DNA from: HGM11368 sp051883455
GTDB lineage: Bacteria; Bacillota; Clostridia; Christensenellales; UBA3700
Direction: 5' to 3'
Length of the DNA stretch: 64,000 nt
Assembly (NCBI GenBank): GCA_051883455.1
Contig: JBJETT010000009.1
Coordinates: 1-64,000 of the forward strand
Notes under the pieces: model-generated
The model's database searches: none
What the model saw: the letters and a program-made list of their open reading frames with translations, nothing else
What the model was told of the DNA's origin: nothing
Program-made: the position numbers and the translations under genes
Shown: piece by piece, positions 15,499 to 24,555 of the stretch
Position numbering within the stretch: the first letter of the stretch is position 1
Layout: each line of letters starts with the position of its first letter

Positions 15499-15615
15499 TC
15501 AACCTTGTTTTTGCTTATGCTTTTTGTACTTAGAGCAAATAACCATTACGGTTCCGTTTCTCTTAATAACCTTGCAGCTATCGCAAATAGGTTTTACTGA
15601 TGGTCTAACTTTCAT
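15499..15615 (-). CDS. rpmJ: ribosomal protein bL36
   Basis: A 38-residue zinc protein of the large subunit, starting MKVRPSVKPICDSCKVIKRN and ending KHKQKQG. The zinc ligands C11, C14, C27 and a following His make it the cysteine-containing form. It sits in the usual place between infA and rpsM. AGCGGAGGATAA precedes the ATG. Confidence 0.95.
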   Translation of the reverse strand: MKVRPSVKPICDSCKVIKRNGTVMVICSKYKKHKQKQG

Positions 15616-15635
15616 TTTATTATCCTCCGCTCTTC

Positions 15636-15857
15636 CTAATTTTTATTACGGTACGTGATTCTGCCTTTGGTCAAATCATAAGGACTGAGTTCAACCTTTA
15701 CGGAATCACCTTCCAAAATCTTGATGTTGTTTTTTCTAACTTTGCCAGCAATGTACGCTACGATAACGTGTTTGTTGGTCAGTTCTACTCTAAAATTGGT
15801 ATTGGGCAACACTTCAATCACTCTGCCCTCAACTTCAATTACGTCCTCTTTAGACAT
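15636..15857 (-). CDS. infA: translation initiation factor IF-1
   Basis: A 73-residue OB-fold protein that binds the ribosomal A site during initiation. MSKEDVIEVEGRVIEVLPN and LSPYDLTKGRITYR are canonical. ATG 15857 follows CGGAGGTGG; the gene overlaps the end of the KOW gene by 8 bp. Confidence 0.95.
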   Translation of the reverse strand: MSKEDVIEVEGRVIEVLPNTNFRVELTNKHVIVAYIAGKVRKNNIKILEGDSVKVELSPYDLTKGRITYRNKN

Positions 15858-16146
15858 AGCCACCTCCGTTTTTATTGCTTTTATACTTTTCAAGAGCTTC
15901 TGCAATTTTCTTGTCGTCGGCTTGTCCCATACCGATAAGGTCGGTCAGCTCGACGCTGTTTTCCTTCTTTTGCAGATGCTTGACTTTTTTTAGTTTCGGA
16001 CTGCTTATCAATCTACGCACTCCGTCTGCAATCATCACGTAATCGTCCGCAACAACTTTTACTACTACGCAAGGCTTGTTTTTGTCATGCCCCGCAAGGC
16101 TAATCGCGATATCTCCGACGCCTAGGCTTTCTACGGTCTTTCTCAC
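15850..16146 (-). CDS. L14e-like KOW-domain RNA-binding protein
   Basis: A 98-residue protein with a KOW-type N-terminus (VGDIAISLAGHDKNKPCVVVKVVADDYVMIADG) resembling archaeal/eukaryotic L14e, found between map and infA in many Clostridia. It probably binds RNA or the ribosome; no defined role is known. The C-terminus is a charged helix. It overlaps map by 4 bp and infA by 8 bp, so all three are translationally coupled. Confidence 0.85.
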   Translation of the reverse strand: MRKTVESLGVGDIAISLAGHDKNKPCVVVKVVADDYVMIADGVRRLISSPKLKKVKHLQKKENSVELTDLIGMGQADDKKIAEALEKYKSNKNGGGYV

Positions 16147-16886
16147 AGTGACAAAATCTCCACGCCGTCCTCGGTGATGAGCACGGTATTTTCATAGTGC
16201 GCCGACGGTCTATTGTCTTTGGTAACTATCGTCCAACCGTCATCCAGCATTTCCACGTCGTAAGTGCCCGCGTTTATCATCGGCTCGACTGCGATAGTCA
16301 TACCCGCCTTGAGTCTTAGGCCTCTTCCCGCCACGCCGTAGTTAGGAACCTCGGGGTCCTCGTGCATATCTCTTCCTATGCCGTGTCCCACCATCGCTCT
16401 CACCACTCCGTAGCCGAAGCTTTCGGCGTAACTCTGTATGGCGTGACCGAGATCACCCAGTCTTGCGCCCGCTTTGAGCACCTTCATTCCTTCAAAAAAG
16501 CTTTGCTTCGTGACTGCGGCAAGTTGAACTTTTTCTTCGTCCGCACCTTCCATCAAAAAGGTTCTTGCGGCGTCGCCGTTGTAACCTTTATAGATACTTC
16601 CGCAGTCGATACTTACCAAGTCGCCTTCTTTGATTACTCTCTCGCTAGGTATCCCGTGTACGACCTCTTCGTTGATGGAGATACATACCGACGCTGGATA
16701 ACCGCTATATCCGAGAAAGGAAGGAATGGCGTTTTGTTTGACGATATAATCGTGCGCCAGCCTATCGAGTTGCTTGGTAGTCATACCCACTCTGATTTTG
16801 TCTTGCAACATATTCAGCGTATCTCTGACTATCAAGTTAGCTTTTCGCATCAACTCAATTTCGGCGCTTGACTTAATTGTTATCAT
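16143..16886 (-). CDS. map: methionine aminopeptidase, type I
   Basis: Removes the initiator methionine from new proteins. The 247-residue pita-bread fold carries the metal ligands: DCGSIYKGYNGDAART (two Asp), the His in GHGIGRDMHEDPEVPN, the Glu in AVEPMI and the final ENTVLIT Glu. It overlaps adk by 14 bp and the KOW gene by 4 bp. There is no N-terminal zinc finger. Confidence 0.96.
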   Translation of the reverse strand: MITIKSSAEIELMRKANLIVRDTLNMLQDKIRVGMTTKQLDRLAHDYIVKQNAIPSFLGYSGYPASVCISINEEVVHGIPSERVIKEGDLVSIDCGSIYKGYNGDAARTFLMEGADEEKVQLAAVTKQSFFEGMKVLKAGARLGDLGHAIQSYAESFGYGVVRAMVGHGIGRDMHEDPEVPNYGVAGRGLRLKAGMTIAVEPMINAGTYDVEMLDDGWTIVTKDNRPSAHYENTVLITEDGVEILSL

Positions 16887-17496
16887 CGATTACCTTCACA
16901 ATGCTTTCAAAAACCTTGAGCATATCTTGCATACCGTCCACGTCCTTCAGCACGCCTTGCTTGCCATAGAAGCCTATGAGCGGAGCTGTTTGTTTGTTGT
17001 ACACTTCAAGTCTTGCTTTTACGGTTTCGGCTTTGTCGTCGTCCCTTTGATATAGAGGCGCGCCACACTTGTTGCAAACGTCGCTGTGATACCACGAAGT
17101 ATGGAAGCTTTCGCCACACTTACACATTCTTCTTCCCGCAATTCTCTCAACCACCAACGCTTCGTCTACGACGATATTGACGGCGAGGTCGATGTGGGCA
17201 AATCCGCTCAAAGCCTCGGCTTGCTCGATAGTTCTTGGAAATCCGTCCAACACGTAACCTGCCTTGCAGTCGTCTTGAGCCAGACGGTCCTCAACCAACG
17301 CGATAACAAGCCCGTCGGGCACGAGCAGTCCTTGGTCAATATAGCTTTTTGCTTGTACTCCAAGAGACGTACCCGCCTTGATATTTGCTCTCAGTATGTC
17401 GCCCGTGGATATGTGAGGTATATTATACTTATCACATATTTTGGTAGCTTGCGTACCTTTGCCTGCTCCGGGCGCTCCCAAAAATACAATGTTCAT
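16873..17496 (-). CDS. adk: adenylate kinase, zinc-lid form
   Basis: Interconverts ATP + AMP and two ADP. The P-loop GAPGAGKGTQA is at the N-terminus and the NMP site LDGFPRTIEQAEAL follows. The LID carries a four-Cys zinc site (CKCGESFH ... CNKCG), typical of Gram-positive enzymes. 207 residues, slightly short but complete. It starts 10 bp after secY, the common arrangement. Confidence 0.96.
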   Translation of the reverse strand: MNIVFLGAPGAGKGTQATKICDKYNIPHISTGDILRANIKAGTSLGVQAKSYIDQGLLVPDGLVIALVEDRLAQDDCKAGYVLDGFPRTIEQAEALSGFAHIDLAVNIVVDEALVVERIAGRRMCKCGESFHTSWYHSDVCNKCGAPLYQRDDDKAETVKARLEVYNKQTAPLIGFYGKQGVLKDVDGMQDMLKVFESIVKVIDDNN

Positions 17497-17506
17497 ATCT
17501 TGCCTC

Positions 17507-18811
17507 TTATTTGAGGAAGCCCTTATAGTGCCTCATCATAATTTGTGATTCGAGTTGCTTGTCGAGTTCCAAAGCCACGCTTACCACGATGAGCATTCCC
17601 GTTGCCGAGAAAGCGTTGGTTAGTCCGATATCTTCACCGATGAGTCGGAACAAAAATACAGGAATAATAGCTATAAACGCTAGGAACAACGCACCGAACA
17701 ACGTGATACGGTTGTTGATTTTTGCCAGATACTCCGACGTAGCCTTACCTGGTCTAACGCCTTGAATAGTACCGCCGTATTGTTGCAAATTGCGTGCAAC
17801 GTCTTGCGGATTGAATTGTATCTGAGCATAGAAGTAAGCAAAGAATATTATCAACAAGAACATGATGAGATAATATACGAGATTGCCCACCCAATAGTTG
17901 CCGTATGGCGATAGGTATCTATAATAGAACGATACAAGACTACTGTTTTGGTCGATAAAGGACACTATCATCTGTGGGAACATCATAAACGACGAAGCAA
18001 AGATGATTGGCATAACGCCGGAGCTGTTGACCTTGATAGGTATAAAGGTCGACTGACCGCCGTACATTTTGTTACCCTTTACTTGCTTAGCGTAGTTTAC
18101 TTTAATTCTTCTCTCGGAGCCGTCAACGAATACTATGAATATAAATAGCAATACTATCAAAAGCAAGTAACCTATTATATTGAATATGTTGACGTAGTTG
18201 TCCTTAACCGTTGCGCTTGCGCTTACCAGACCCGTACCCAGCCCGGAGATGATACCTACGAAGATTATGAGCGAAGTACCGTTACCAATTCCGTATTCGG
18301 TTATTCTCTCACCCAGCCACATAACGAGGGTCGAACCTGCAGTAAGCATAATGATAAGCATTATTGCGGTCACCGCCACCGAACCAAATGTTGCTTGAAT
18401 TGCGCCCGCGTTATTAAAGGTAACGATAATACCGATACTTTGAATAACTGCAAGAGCGATAGCCACGTATCTGGTGATAGTCGTAATCTTCTCTCTACCA
18501 TCGTCGCCTTGCTTGGAGAGTCTCTCAAGAGGCGGAATAATCAAGGTCAACAACTGCATGATAATGAAGCTGTTGATAAACGGCAAAATGCCTAGTGCAA
18601 ACAGCGTACCGTATTGCAATGCGCCGCCGCTCATCATACTCATCATCTCGAATATTTGGTTATTCTCCATAGCTTTTTCTACGAAAGCGTAGTCAATTCC
18701 CGGAAGAGGAATAAAGCTACCTATTCTGAATAGAAACAAAACGCCTATGGTAAGAAAGATACGTCTACGTATATCCTTATCCGCAAATGCATTTTTGATG
18801 GTTTGCCACAT
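17507..18811 (-). CDS. secY: protein translocase subunit SecY
   Basis: The ten-helix channel of the Sec translocon, 434 residues. PLPGIDYAF, the plug region and the C-terminal GKATSEYLAKINNRITLFGA are typical. The ATG overlaps the rplO stop codon (TAATG), so the two are translationally coupled. Confidence 0.97.
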   Translation of the reverse strand: MWQTIKNAFADKDIRRRIFLTIGVLFLFRIGSFIPLPGIDYAFVEKAMENNQIFEMMSMMSGGALQYGTLFALGILPFINSFIIMQLLTLIIPPLERLSKQGDDGREKITTITRYVAIALAVIQSIGIIVTFNNAGAIQATFGSVAVTAIMLIIMLTAGSTLVMWLGERITEYGIGNGTSLIIFVGIISGLGTGLVSASATVKDNYVNIFNIIGYLLLIVLLFIFIVFVDGSERRIKVNYAKQVKGNKMYGGQSTFIPIKVNSSGVMPIIFASSFMMFPQMIVSFIDQNSSLVSFYYRYLSPYGNYWVGNLVYYLIMFLLIIFFAYFYAQIQFNPQDVARNLQQYGGTIQGVRPGKATSEYLAKINNRITLFGALFLAFIAIIPVFLFRLIGEDIGLTNAFSATGMLIVVSVALELDKQLESQIMMRHYKGFLK

Positions 18812-19254
18812 TATAGCACCTCTGCTTTGCCACCTGCTTTTTCGATTATTTCTGCAGCTGACTTAGTAAATTTGTTAGCTTTTACGACAAGCTTTTTGGT
18901 CAAAGTACCGTTTCCGAGTACCTTAAGACCGTATTCTTCTACTTTACTAAGAACGCCCTCTTGCAACAGCAACTCTGCCGTAACTTCGGTTCCGTCGGCA
19001 AATTTTTCCAAATCGGAAACGTTTACGATAGAATAAACCTTCTTAAAGTTGTTGGTAAAGCCACGCTTAGGGATTCTTCTTACCAATGGCATTTGTCCGC
19101 CTTCGAAGCCCGGTCTTACACCGCCTCCGCTACGAGCGTTTTGTCCCTTGTGACCTTTGCCGGAAGTTTTGCCAAGGCCACTGCCTATACCTCTTCCAAG
19201 TCTTTTCTTTTCAGTCTTTGCTCCAGGAGCTGGAGACATATTGTTAAGATTCAT
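18811..19254 (-). CDS. rplO: ribosomal protein uL15
   Basis: 147 residues, large subunit. MNLNNMSPAPGAKTEKKRLG and GIGSGLGKTSGKGHKGQNAR are canonical. ATG 19254 follows AAGGAGGAG; a longer frame to 19287 has no better start. The stop overlaps secY. Confidence 0.96.
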   Translation of the reverse strand: MNLNNMSPAPGAKTEKKRLGRGIGSGLGKTSGKGHKGQNARSGGGVRPGFEGGQMPLVRRIPKRGFTNNFKKVYSIVNVSDLEKFADGTEVTAELLLQEGVLSKVEEYGLKVLGNGTLTKKLVVKANKFTKSAAEIIEKAGGKAEVL

Positions 19255-19264
19255 ATTCTCCTCC

Positions 19265-19447
19265 TTACGCCTCAACGACCGATACAAGGTGAGATACGAC
19301 TTTTATCATTCCCCTGCTGCAATCGTTGTCAGTTACCACGTTGCTGGAACCTGTCTTGTGAAGTCCCAAAGCGGCAACGGTGTCTTTTTGTTTTTTAGTG
19401 CAACCGATAGTGCTCTTGACGAGCGTAACTTTTATTTTCTTATCCAT
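19265..19447 (-). CDS. rpmD: ribosomal protein uL30
   Basis: 60 residues; MDKKIKVTLVKSTIGCTKKQ and ALGLHKTGSS are family hallmarks. ATG 19447 follows GAGGAGG, so it is preferred to the upstream in-frame start at 19462. Confidence 0.95.
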   Translation of the reverse strand: MDKKIKVTLVKSTIGCTKKQKDTVAALGLHKTGSSNVVTDNDCSRGMIKVVSHLVSVVEA

Positions 19448-19458
19448 TTTACGCCTCC

Positions 19459-19974
19459 TCAACCAATGATTTCCGCTACGGTCTTGCCACGCAAAGCAGC
19501 CACTTGTTCTACGCTTCTAAGTCTAGAAAGACCTTCGACGGTAGCTTTGACGGAGTTGATAGGGTTGTTGGTGCCGAGACACTTGGTTCTGATATCCTTG
19601 ATGCCCGCAACTTCCAACACGGCACGGATAGGACCACCTGCGATCACACCGGTACCTTCTTCGGCTGGGAGAAGGATAACCTTTCCGCTTCCGAATTGAC
19701 CGATGATGTCGTGAGGAATAGTCGTTCCTACCATTGCAATCTTAATCATATTACGTTTTGCTTCAGCCGTAGCCTTACGGATAGCCTCAGGTACTTCGGC
19801 AGCTTTACCCATGCCTACGCCTACGCTTCCGTTGCCGTCGCCCACTACGATGAGTGCGGCAAATCTCATAGTTCTACCGCCCTTTACAACCTTGGTAACG
19901 CGGTTGACGCAGATAAGCTTATTAAGCAATTCGTCTTGTTGCTCTTTTTGAAATTTATTTTCTCTCTTAGCCAT
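19459..19974 (-). CDS. rpsE: ribosomal protein uS5
   Basis: 171 residues with the double-stranded RNA-binding N-domain (INRVTKVVKGGRTMRFAALIVVGDGNGSVG) and the C-terminal AGIKDIRTKCLGTNNPINSVKAT. Takes part in decoding accuracy. Confidence 0.97.
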   Translation of the reverse strand: MAKRENKFQKEQQDELLNKLICVNRVTKVVKGGRTMRFAALIVVGDGNGSVGVGMGKAAEVPEAIRKATAEAKRNMIKIAMVGTTIPHDIIGQFGSGKVILLPAEEGTGVIAGGPIRAVLEVAGIKDIRTKCLGTNNPINSVKATVEGLSRLRSVEQVAALRGKTVAEIIG

Positions 19975-19985
19975 AATCTACCTCC

Positions 19986-20354
19986 TTAGAACTTCAAACC
20001 GGCTTCTCTTGCGCCGTCGGCAACCATCTTGACACGACCGGTATAAAGATAACCGCCTCTGTCAAATACGACTTGCTCAATTCCTGCAGCCAAAGCCTTC
20101 TTAGCGATGGTTTCACCCACGAGCTTAGAAGCCTCGGTCTTGGTGAGTTCGGCAACCTTGCTGGCAAGGTCTTTATCGAGAGTCGAGCAAGATACCAAGG
20201 TAACTCCCTTGACGTCGTCGATGATTTGCGCCGTAATATTGTTCAAACTTCTGTACACGTTAAGGCGTGGTCTTTCTGCAGTGCCGGAAATCTTATATCT
20301 CATTCTGGCATGTCTTTTAGCTCTGACAGCATTTTTATCAATCTTCTTAATCAT
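19986..20354 (-). CDS. rplR: ribosomal protein uL18
   Basis: 122 residues, binds 5S rRNA. RHARMRYKISGTAERPRLNVYRSLNNITAQIIDD and FDRGGYLYTGRVKMVADGAREAGL are typical. Confidence 0.97.
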   Translation of the reverse strand: MIKKIDKNAVRAKRHARMRYKISGTAERPRLNVYRSLNNITAQIIDDVKGVTLVSCSTLDKDLASKVAELTKTEASKLVGETIAKKALAAGIEQVVFDRGGYLYTGRVKMVADGAREAGLKF

Positions 20355-20367
20355 ACTTCTTCACTCC

Positions 20368-20910
20368 TTATTTACCAGCCTTCTTGCCTTCCTTACGAGC
20401 GATTACTTCATCGCTGTAACGAATGCCGTATGCGTGATATGGGTCAGGCACACGGATTGCTCTAATGTTAGAGGCAACTTGTCCTACTTTGACTTTGTCG
20501 ATACCGCTTACCACGATTTCGGTTTGGCTTGGGCACTCGAATTTGATTCCGTCTGGCTCAACCACTTCTACGGTGTGAGAATAACCTACGTCCATGACAA
20601 TCTTGTTGCCTTGCTTAGCTACCTTGTAACCTACGCCGTTGATAACGAGGCCTTTCTTGTAGCCGTTGGTTACGCCCTCTACCATGTTGGCGATGAGCTT
20701 GCGGTACAAACCGTGCATTGCCTTGTTTTGTTGTTCGTCGTTAGGACGCTGAACGTGCAATACGTTGCCCTCAACTTCTACCTTGATGTTTTTGTTGACG
20801 CTGAGAGTCAACACACCCTTAGGTCCTTTTACTTCTACTACGTTTTCAGGGGAAACTTTAATTTCCACACCTGCCGGAATAGCAACCGGTAATCTGCCTA
20901 TTCTTGACAT
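20368..20910 (-). CDS. rplF: ribosomal protein uL6
   Basis: 180 residues, near the factor-binding site of the large subunit. MSRIGRLPVAIPAGVEIKV and the C-terminal motif DPYHAYGIRYSDEVIARKEGKK (ends at the operon-typical KAGK) are present. Confidence 0.97.
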   Translation of the reverse strand: MSRIGRLPVAIPAGVEIKVSPENVVEVKGPKGVLTLSVNKNIKVEVEGNVLHVQRPNDEQQNKAMHGLYRKLIANMVEGVTNGYKKGLVINGVGYKVAKQGNKIVMDVGYSHTVEVVEPDGIKFECPSQTEIVVSGIDKVKVGQVASNIRAIRVPDPYHAYGIRYSDEVIARKEGKKAGK

Positions 20911-20931
20911 ACTCTACTATTCCTCCTTCTA

Positions 20932-21330
20932 TTACCATACGTAAGCGAGCACTTCGCCACCGATGTGTTGAGCTCTTGCTTGTTTGTCGGTCATCACGCC
21001 CTTAGAAGTAGAGATGATGGCAATACCCATACCTCCGAGCACCTTAGGGAGATTGTCCGAGCTAGCGTATATACGAAGACCTGGCTTGGAGATACGCTTA
21101 ATGCCGGTAATGACCTTTTCGTTCTTTGGTCCATACTTAAGATTTACCTTCATAACACTTTGAACACCGTTCTCGATTATCTCGACGCCATTCACAAATC
21201 CCTCGTCAACCAAGATGTCAGCGATAGCTTTTTTCATCTTAGAAAAAGGCACTTCTACGCTGTCGTGCTTAACCACGAGACCGTTGCGGATGCGTGTCAA
21301 CATATCTGCTATTGGATCAGTTATCATCAT
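20932..21330 (-). CDS. rpsH: ribosomal protein uS8
   Basis: 132 residues; DPIADMLTRIRNGLVVKHD and ISTSKGVMTDKQAR are canonical. S8 is the translational repressor of the spc operon in E. coli; no matching target was identified here. Two adjacent ATG codons are possible starts. Confidence 0.97.
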   Translation of the reverse strand: MMITDPIADMLTRIRNGLVVKHDSVEVPFSKMKKAIADILVDEGFVNGVEIIENGVQSVMKVNLKYGPKNEKVITGIKRISKPGLRIYASSDNLPKVLGGMGIAIISTSKGVMTDKQARAQHIGGEVLAYVW

Positions 21331-21350
21331 AGTAAATATCCTCCTCTATC

Positions 21351-21536
21351 TTACCAACTTGCTTTCTTTACGCCAGGGATTTCGCCTTTGTAAGCCAATT
21401 CTCTGAAGCAAATTCTGCAAATACCGTATTTTCTCAAAACAGCGTGAGGTCTACCGCAAATTTGGCATCTGGTATATGCTCTTGTCGAAAACTTTGGAGT
21501 TCTTTGTTGTTTATTTATCATCGCTTTCTTAGCCAT
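21351..21536 (-). CDS. rpsN: ribosomal protein uS14, zinc type
   Basis: 61 residues with the zinc motif CQICGRPH ... CRICFRELAYKGEIPGVKKASW, the short type Z form. It lies between rplE and rpsH as usual. Confidence 0.96.
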   Translation of the reverse strand: MAKKAMINKQQRTPKFSTRAYTRCQICGRPHAVLRKYGICRICFRELAYKGEIPGVKKASW

Positions 21537-21552
21537 TGCTTATATCCTCCTC

Positions 21553-22098
21553 TTACTTCACAAAAGGCATGCCCAAGTGTGTGAGCAACGCTTTTGCTTG
21601 TTCGTCTGTCTTAGCAGTAGTAACGAAACATACGTCAAATCCTCTAACTTTCTCAATCTTATCATAAGAAATCTCTGGGAAAATGAGTTGTTCCTTTACG
21701 CCTACACAATAGTTGCCTCTACCGTCGAAAGAGTTGTTAGGCACACCCTTAAAGTCTCTTACGCGTGGAAGTGCTACGCTGATAAACTTATCAATAAAGT
21801 CGTACATTTTCTTGCCACGGAGAGTAACCTTTGCGCCGATAGCCATGCCTTCTCTCAACTTAAAGTTTGCCACGCTCTTCTTAGCTTTGGTAACAACAGG
21901 CTTTTGACCTGCGATGAGCTCCAACTCGTCTACTGCGATTTGGAAGCTCTTGCTGTTATCCTTTACGTCGCCAAGACCCATGTTGAGCACGACCTTCTCT
22001 ATCTTAGGAATTTCGTTGACGTTCTTAAAGTTGAACTCTTTCATCAATGCAGGAACGGCAACGTTTTTATAAAGTTCTTCAATTCTATATTCTCTCAT
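21553..22098 (-). CDS. rplE: ribosomal protein uL5
   Basis: 181 residues, binds 5S rRNA and contacts P-site tRNA. EKVVLNMGLGDVKDNSK, GQKPVVTKAKKSVANFKLREG and the C-terminal VTTAKTDEQAKALLTHLGMPF are typical. Confidence 0.97.
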   Translation of the reverse strand: MREYRIEELYKNVAVPALMKEFNFKNVNEIPKIEKVVLNMGLGDVKDNSKSFQIAVDELELIAGQKPVVTKAKKSVANFKLREGMAIGAKVTLRGKKMYDFIDKFISVALPRVRDFKGVPNNSFDGRGNYCVGVKEQLIFPEISYDKIEKVRGFDVCFVTTAKTDEQAKALLTHLGMPFVK

Positions 22099-22112
22099 TG
22101 TCTATTCCTCCA

Positions 22113-22547
22113 TTATTCCTTGTCTTCAGCTTCCGTCTTCTTGGTAGCTTTCTTAGCAGTCTTCTTTGGAGCTGCTTTCTTAGCTGCCGATTTAGCCTTA
22201 GAAGCCTTTACTTCGTCCAAAGACGCACCGCACTTTTTGCAGATACGGGTCTTAACCGTCTTTCCCTCTTCGTTTTTCTCGATTTTGTGAGCCACTCTGG
22301 TAGGTTGGTTGCAGGTAGGGCAGATAACCATAACGTTAGATACGTCGATAGCTCTCTCCTTCTCTACGATACCGCCTCTCTCTTGAGCGTTACGTGGCTT
22401 TACGAAGTGCTTTTGGGTTGTTAGTCCGTCGCCTTGTACCACTACTTTTCCCTTAGAAGGGTCAACTGACAAAACCGTGCCGGACTTGCCGTTATCGTTG
22501 CCCGCGATAATCTTAACCGCGTCGCCTTTCTTTACACTGATACTCAT
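22113..22547 (-). CDS. rplX: ribosomal protein uL24 with zinc ribbon and Lys/Ala-rich tail
   Basis: The KOW domain (VKKGDAVKIIAGNDNGKSGTVLSV) is normal. The second half carries two CxxC pairs (CPTCNQPTRV, CKKCGA) and then a tail of about 35 residues made largely of Lys and Ala. The total of 144 residues is about 40 more than usual. The second of two adjacent ATGs is chosen because it is 6 nt from AGGAGG. Confidence 0.95.
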   Translation of the reverse strand: MSISVKKGDAVKIIAGNDNGKSGTVLSVDPSKGKVVVQGDGLTTQKHFVKPRNAQERGGIVEKERAIDVSNVMVICPTCNQPTRVAHKIEKNEEGKTVKTRICKKCGASLDEVKASKAKSAAKKAAPKKTAKKATKKTEAEDKE

Positions 22548-22557
22548 CATATACCTC

Positions 22558-22926
22558 CTAAATTACCTCCGGAGCAAGAGATATGATTTTCATAAACTCT
22601 TTCTCACGAAGCTCGCGTGCTATTGGACCAAGGATAGCGGTACCTCTTGGTTGCTTTTGGTTGTCGATAATAACCGCAGCGTTGTCGTCGAATCTGATAT
22701 GAGAGCCGTCCTCTCTTCTAATTCCCTTGGTAGTTCTTACGATAACTGCCTTTACGACGTCGCCTTTCTTAACGATTCCGCCCGGAGCAGCCGATTGAAC
22801 GGCAGCTACGATAACGTCACCGATATTACCGCTTCTACGGAACGAACCACCCATAACTCTGATGCACTTGATTTCTTTTGCGCCGCTGTTGTCAGCAACT
22901 ACAAGTCTAGTTTCTGCTTGTATCAT
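22558..22926 (-). CDS. rplN: ribosomal protein uL14
   Basis: 122 residues; MIQAETRLVVADNSGAKEI and the terminal ELREKEFMKIISLAPEVI are hallmarks. Forms part of the intersubunit bridge. Confidence 0.97.
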   Translation of the reverse strand: MIQAETRLVVADNSGAKEIKCIRVMGGSFRRSGNIGDVIVAAVQSAAPGGIVKKGDVVKAVIVRTTKGIRREDGSHIRFDDNAAVIIDNQKQPRGTAILGPIARELREKEFMKIISLAPEVI

Positions 22927-22938
22927 GTCTGGTCCTCC

Positions 22939-23193
22939 TTATTTAGCCTTTTCGATAATTTCTACGACTCTCCAGCACTTGTCCTTGCTGAGAGGTCTGG
23001 TCTCAACGATACGAACGGTATCGCCGATTCCGCATTCGTTGTTTTCGTCGTGAGCCTTAAACTTCTTGGTTCTGTTGACGATTTTACCATAAAGAGGATG
23101 TTTTACACGCTCTCTTATCTCGATAACAACCGTCTTGTCCATCTTGTCGCTGGTAACTAGACCAACTCTGGACTTTCTAAGATTTCTTTCCAT
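22939..23193 (-). CDS. rpsQ: ribosomal protein uS17
   Basis: 84 residues, OB fold. RKSRVGLVTSDKMDKTVVIEI and GDTVRIVETRPLSKDKCWRVVEI are typical. Confidence 0.96.
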   Translation of the reverse strand: MERNLRKSRVGLVTSDKMDKTVVIEIRERVKHPLYGKIVNRTKKFKAHDENNECGIGDTVRIVETRPLSKDKCWRVVEIIEKAK

Positions 23194-23206
23194 GTTTCAT
23201 TCCTCC

Positions 23207-23440
23207 TTATTTTGCTTTCTTAGTAGCCTTAGCTACTGGCTCGGCGGAGATGCCGAGTTGTCTTTGACGAATAATCGTCATAACTCTTGCTATATCTTTT
23301 TTGCATACGTTGAGTTGGTTAGCATTCTCGAGTTGTCCTGCTCTGTGCTTAAAACGAAGATTGAAAAGTTCTTCTTTCAATTCGGTCAACTTGATATTCA
23401 ACTCATCATTGGTCATTTCAAAAAACTTATTGGATTTCAT
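23207..23440 (-). CDS. rpmC: ribosomal protein uL29
   Basis: 77 residues, helical hairpin near the exit tunnel; ELKEELFNLRFKHRAGQLEN is characteristic. It overlaps the end of rplP by 14 bp. The tail is slightly extended (Lys-rich). Confidence 0.95.
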   Translation of the reverse strand: MKSNKFFEMTNDELNIKLTELKEELFNLRFKHRAGQLENANQLNVCKKDIARVMTIIRQRQLGISAEPVAKATKKAK

Positions 23441-23858
23441 CGTTTACCACCTCATCTTTCTTCACGATTTTGCACTTAACCGGCAACTTGTGAGAAGCAA
23501 GTCTCAATGCCTCTCTTGCTACTTCTTCGCTCACGCCTGCCATCTCGAACATAACTCTACCTGGCTTAACTACTGCAACCCAATATTCTACGCTACCTTT
23601 ACCGCTACCCATTCTGGTTTCGGCAGGCTTTTTGGTTACAGGCTTGTGTGGGAAGATATTTATCCATACTTGTCCGCCACGCTTGATATATCTGGTCATT
23701 GCGATACGGGCAGCCTCGATTTGGTTAGAAGTAACCCAACTTGGCTCCAACGCAACTAGACCAAACTCGCCGTATGCGATAGTATTACCCTTGTTTGCAT
23801 TTCCTTTGAGTCTGCCGCGATGAACACGACGTCTCTTTACTCTCTTAGGCATCAACAT
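23427..23858 (-). CDS. rplP: ribosomal protein uL16
   Basis: 143 residues; MLMPKRVKRRRVHRG and RMGSGKGSVEYWVAVVKPGR are canonical. The start overlaps the rpsC stop (TAATG), and the GGAGG ribosome site lies inside the end of rpsC. Confidence 0.97.
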   Translation of the reverse strand: MLMPKRVKRRRVHRGRLKGNANKGNTIAYGEFGLVALEPSWVTSNQIEAARIAMTRYIKRGGQVWINIFPHKPVTKKPAETRMGSGKGSVEYWVAVVKPGRVMFEMAGVSEEVAREALRLASHKLPVKCKIVKKDEVVNDEIQ

Positions 23859-24541
23859 TACGCGTTACCTCCTTCTTTAGCATCGACTACAGTCTTACCG
23901 CCAAGAACTTCTCCCTTGTAAACCCATACCTTTACGCCGATAGCACCATAAGTAGTTCTTGCGGTAGCAACACCGTATTCGATGTCGGCTCTGAGGGTTT
24001 GAAGTGGGATAGAACCTTCGTGATAGTTTTCGCTTCTAGCGATTTCTGCTCCGTCAAGACGACCGGATACCATGGTTTTGATACCCTTAACGCCACCCTT
24101 CATAGCACGAGAAATCACTTGCTTCATAGCTCTTCTAAAAGCTACACGCTTTTCGAGTTGCTCTGCGATGTTCTCGGCGATGAGTTGAGCGTCGGTATCA
24201 GGTCTCTTTACTTCGATGATGTTGATAACTACGCTCTTCTTAGGAGCAATTTTCATAACTTCTTTCTTAATCTCTTCTACGTTAGCGCCCGCTTTACCAA
24301 TCAAGGTAGCTGGTTTGGACGTATAGATGTTTACCGTAACGATATCGTTAGCAGAAGAAAGAACTCTGTTGATAGTAATTTTGGAGATACCATTTTGATA
24401 GTATTTGTTCTTCAAAAACTCTCTGATTTTGTGGTCTTCTACAAGATTGGTAGAAAAATTCTTCTTGTCTGCAAACCATTGAGCATTCCAATCTTTAATA
24501 ACGCCTACTCTCAATCCGTGTGGACTAACTTTTTGACCCAT
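23858..24541 (-). CDS. rpsC: ribosomal protein uS3
   Basis: 227 residues, with N-terminal KH domain (LIGKAGANVEEIKKEVMKI) and C-terminal domain (GVKGIKTMVSGRLDGAEIAR). Sits at the mRNA entrance. Confidence 0.97.
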   Translation of the reverse strand: MGQKVSPHGLRVGVIKDWNAQWFADKKNFSTNLVEDHKIREFLKNKYYQNGISKITINRVLSSANDIVTVNIYTSKPATLIGKAGANVEEIKKEVMKIAPKKSVVINIIEVKRPDTDAQLIAENIAEQLEKRVAFRRAMKQVISRAMKGGVKGIKTMVSGRLDGAEIARSENYHEGSIPLQTLRADIEYGVATARTTYGAIGVKVWVYKGEVLGGKTVVDAKEGGNA

Positions 24542-24555
24542 CTTATACCTCCTTC

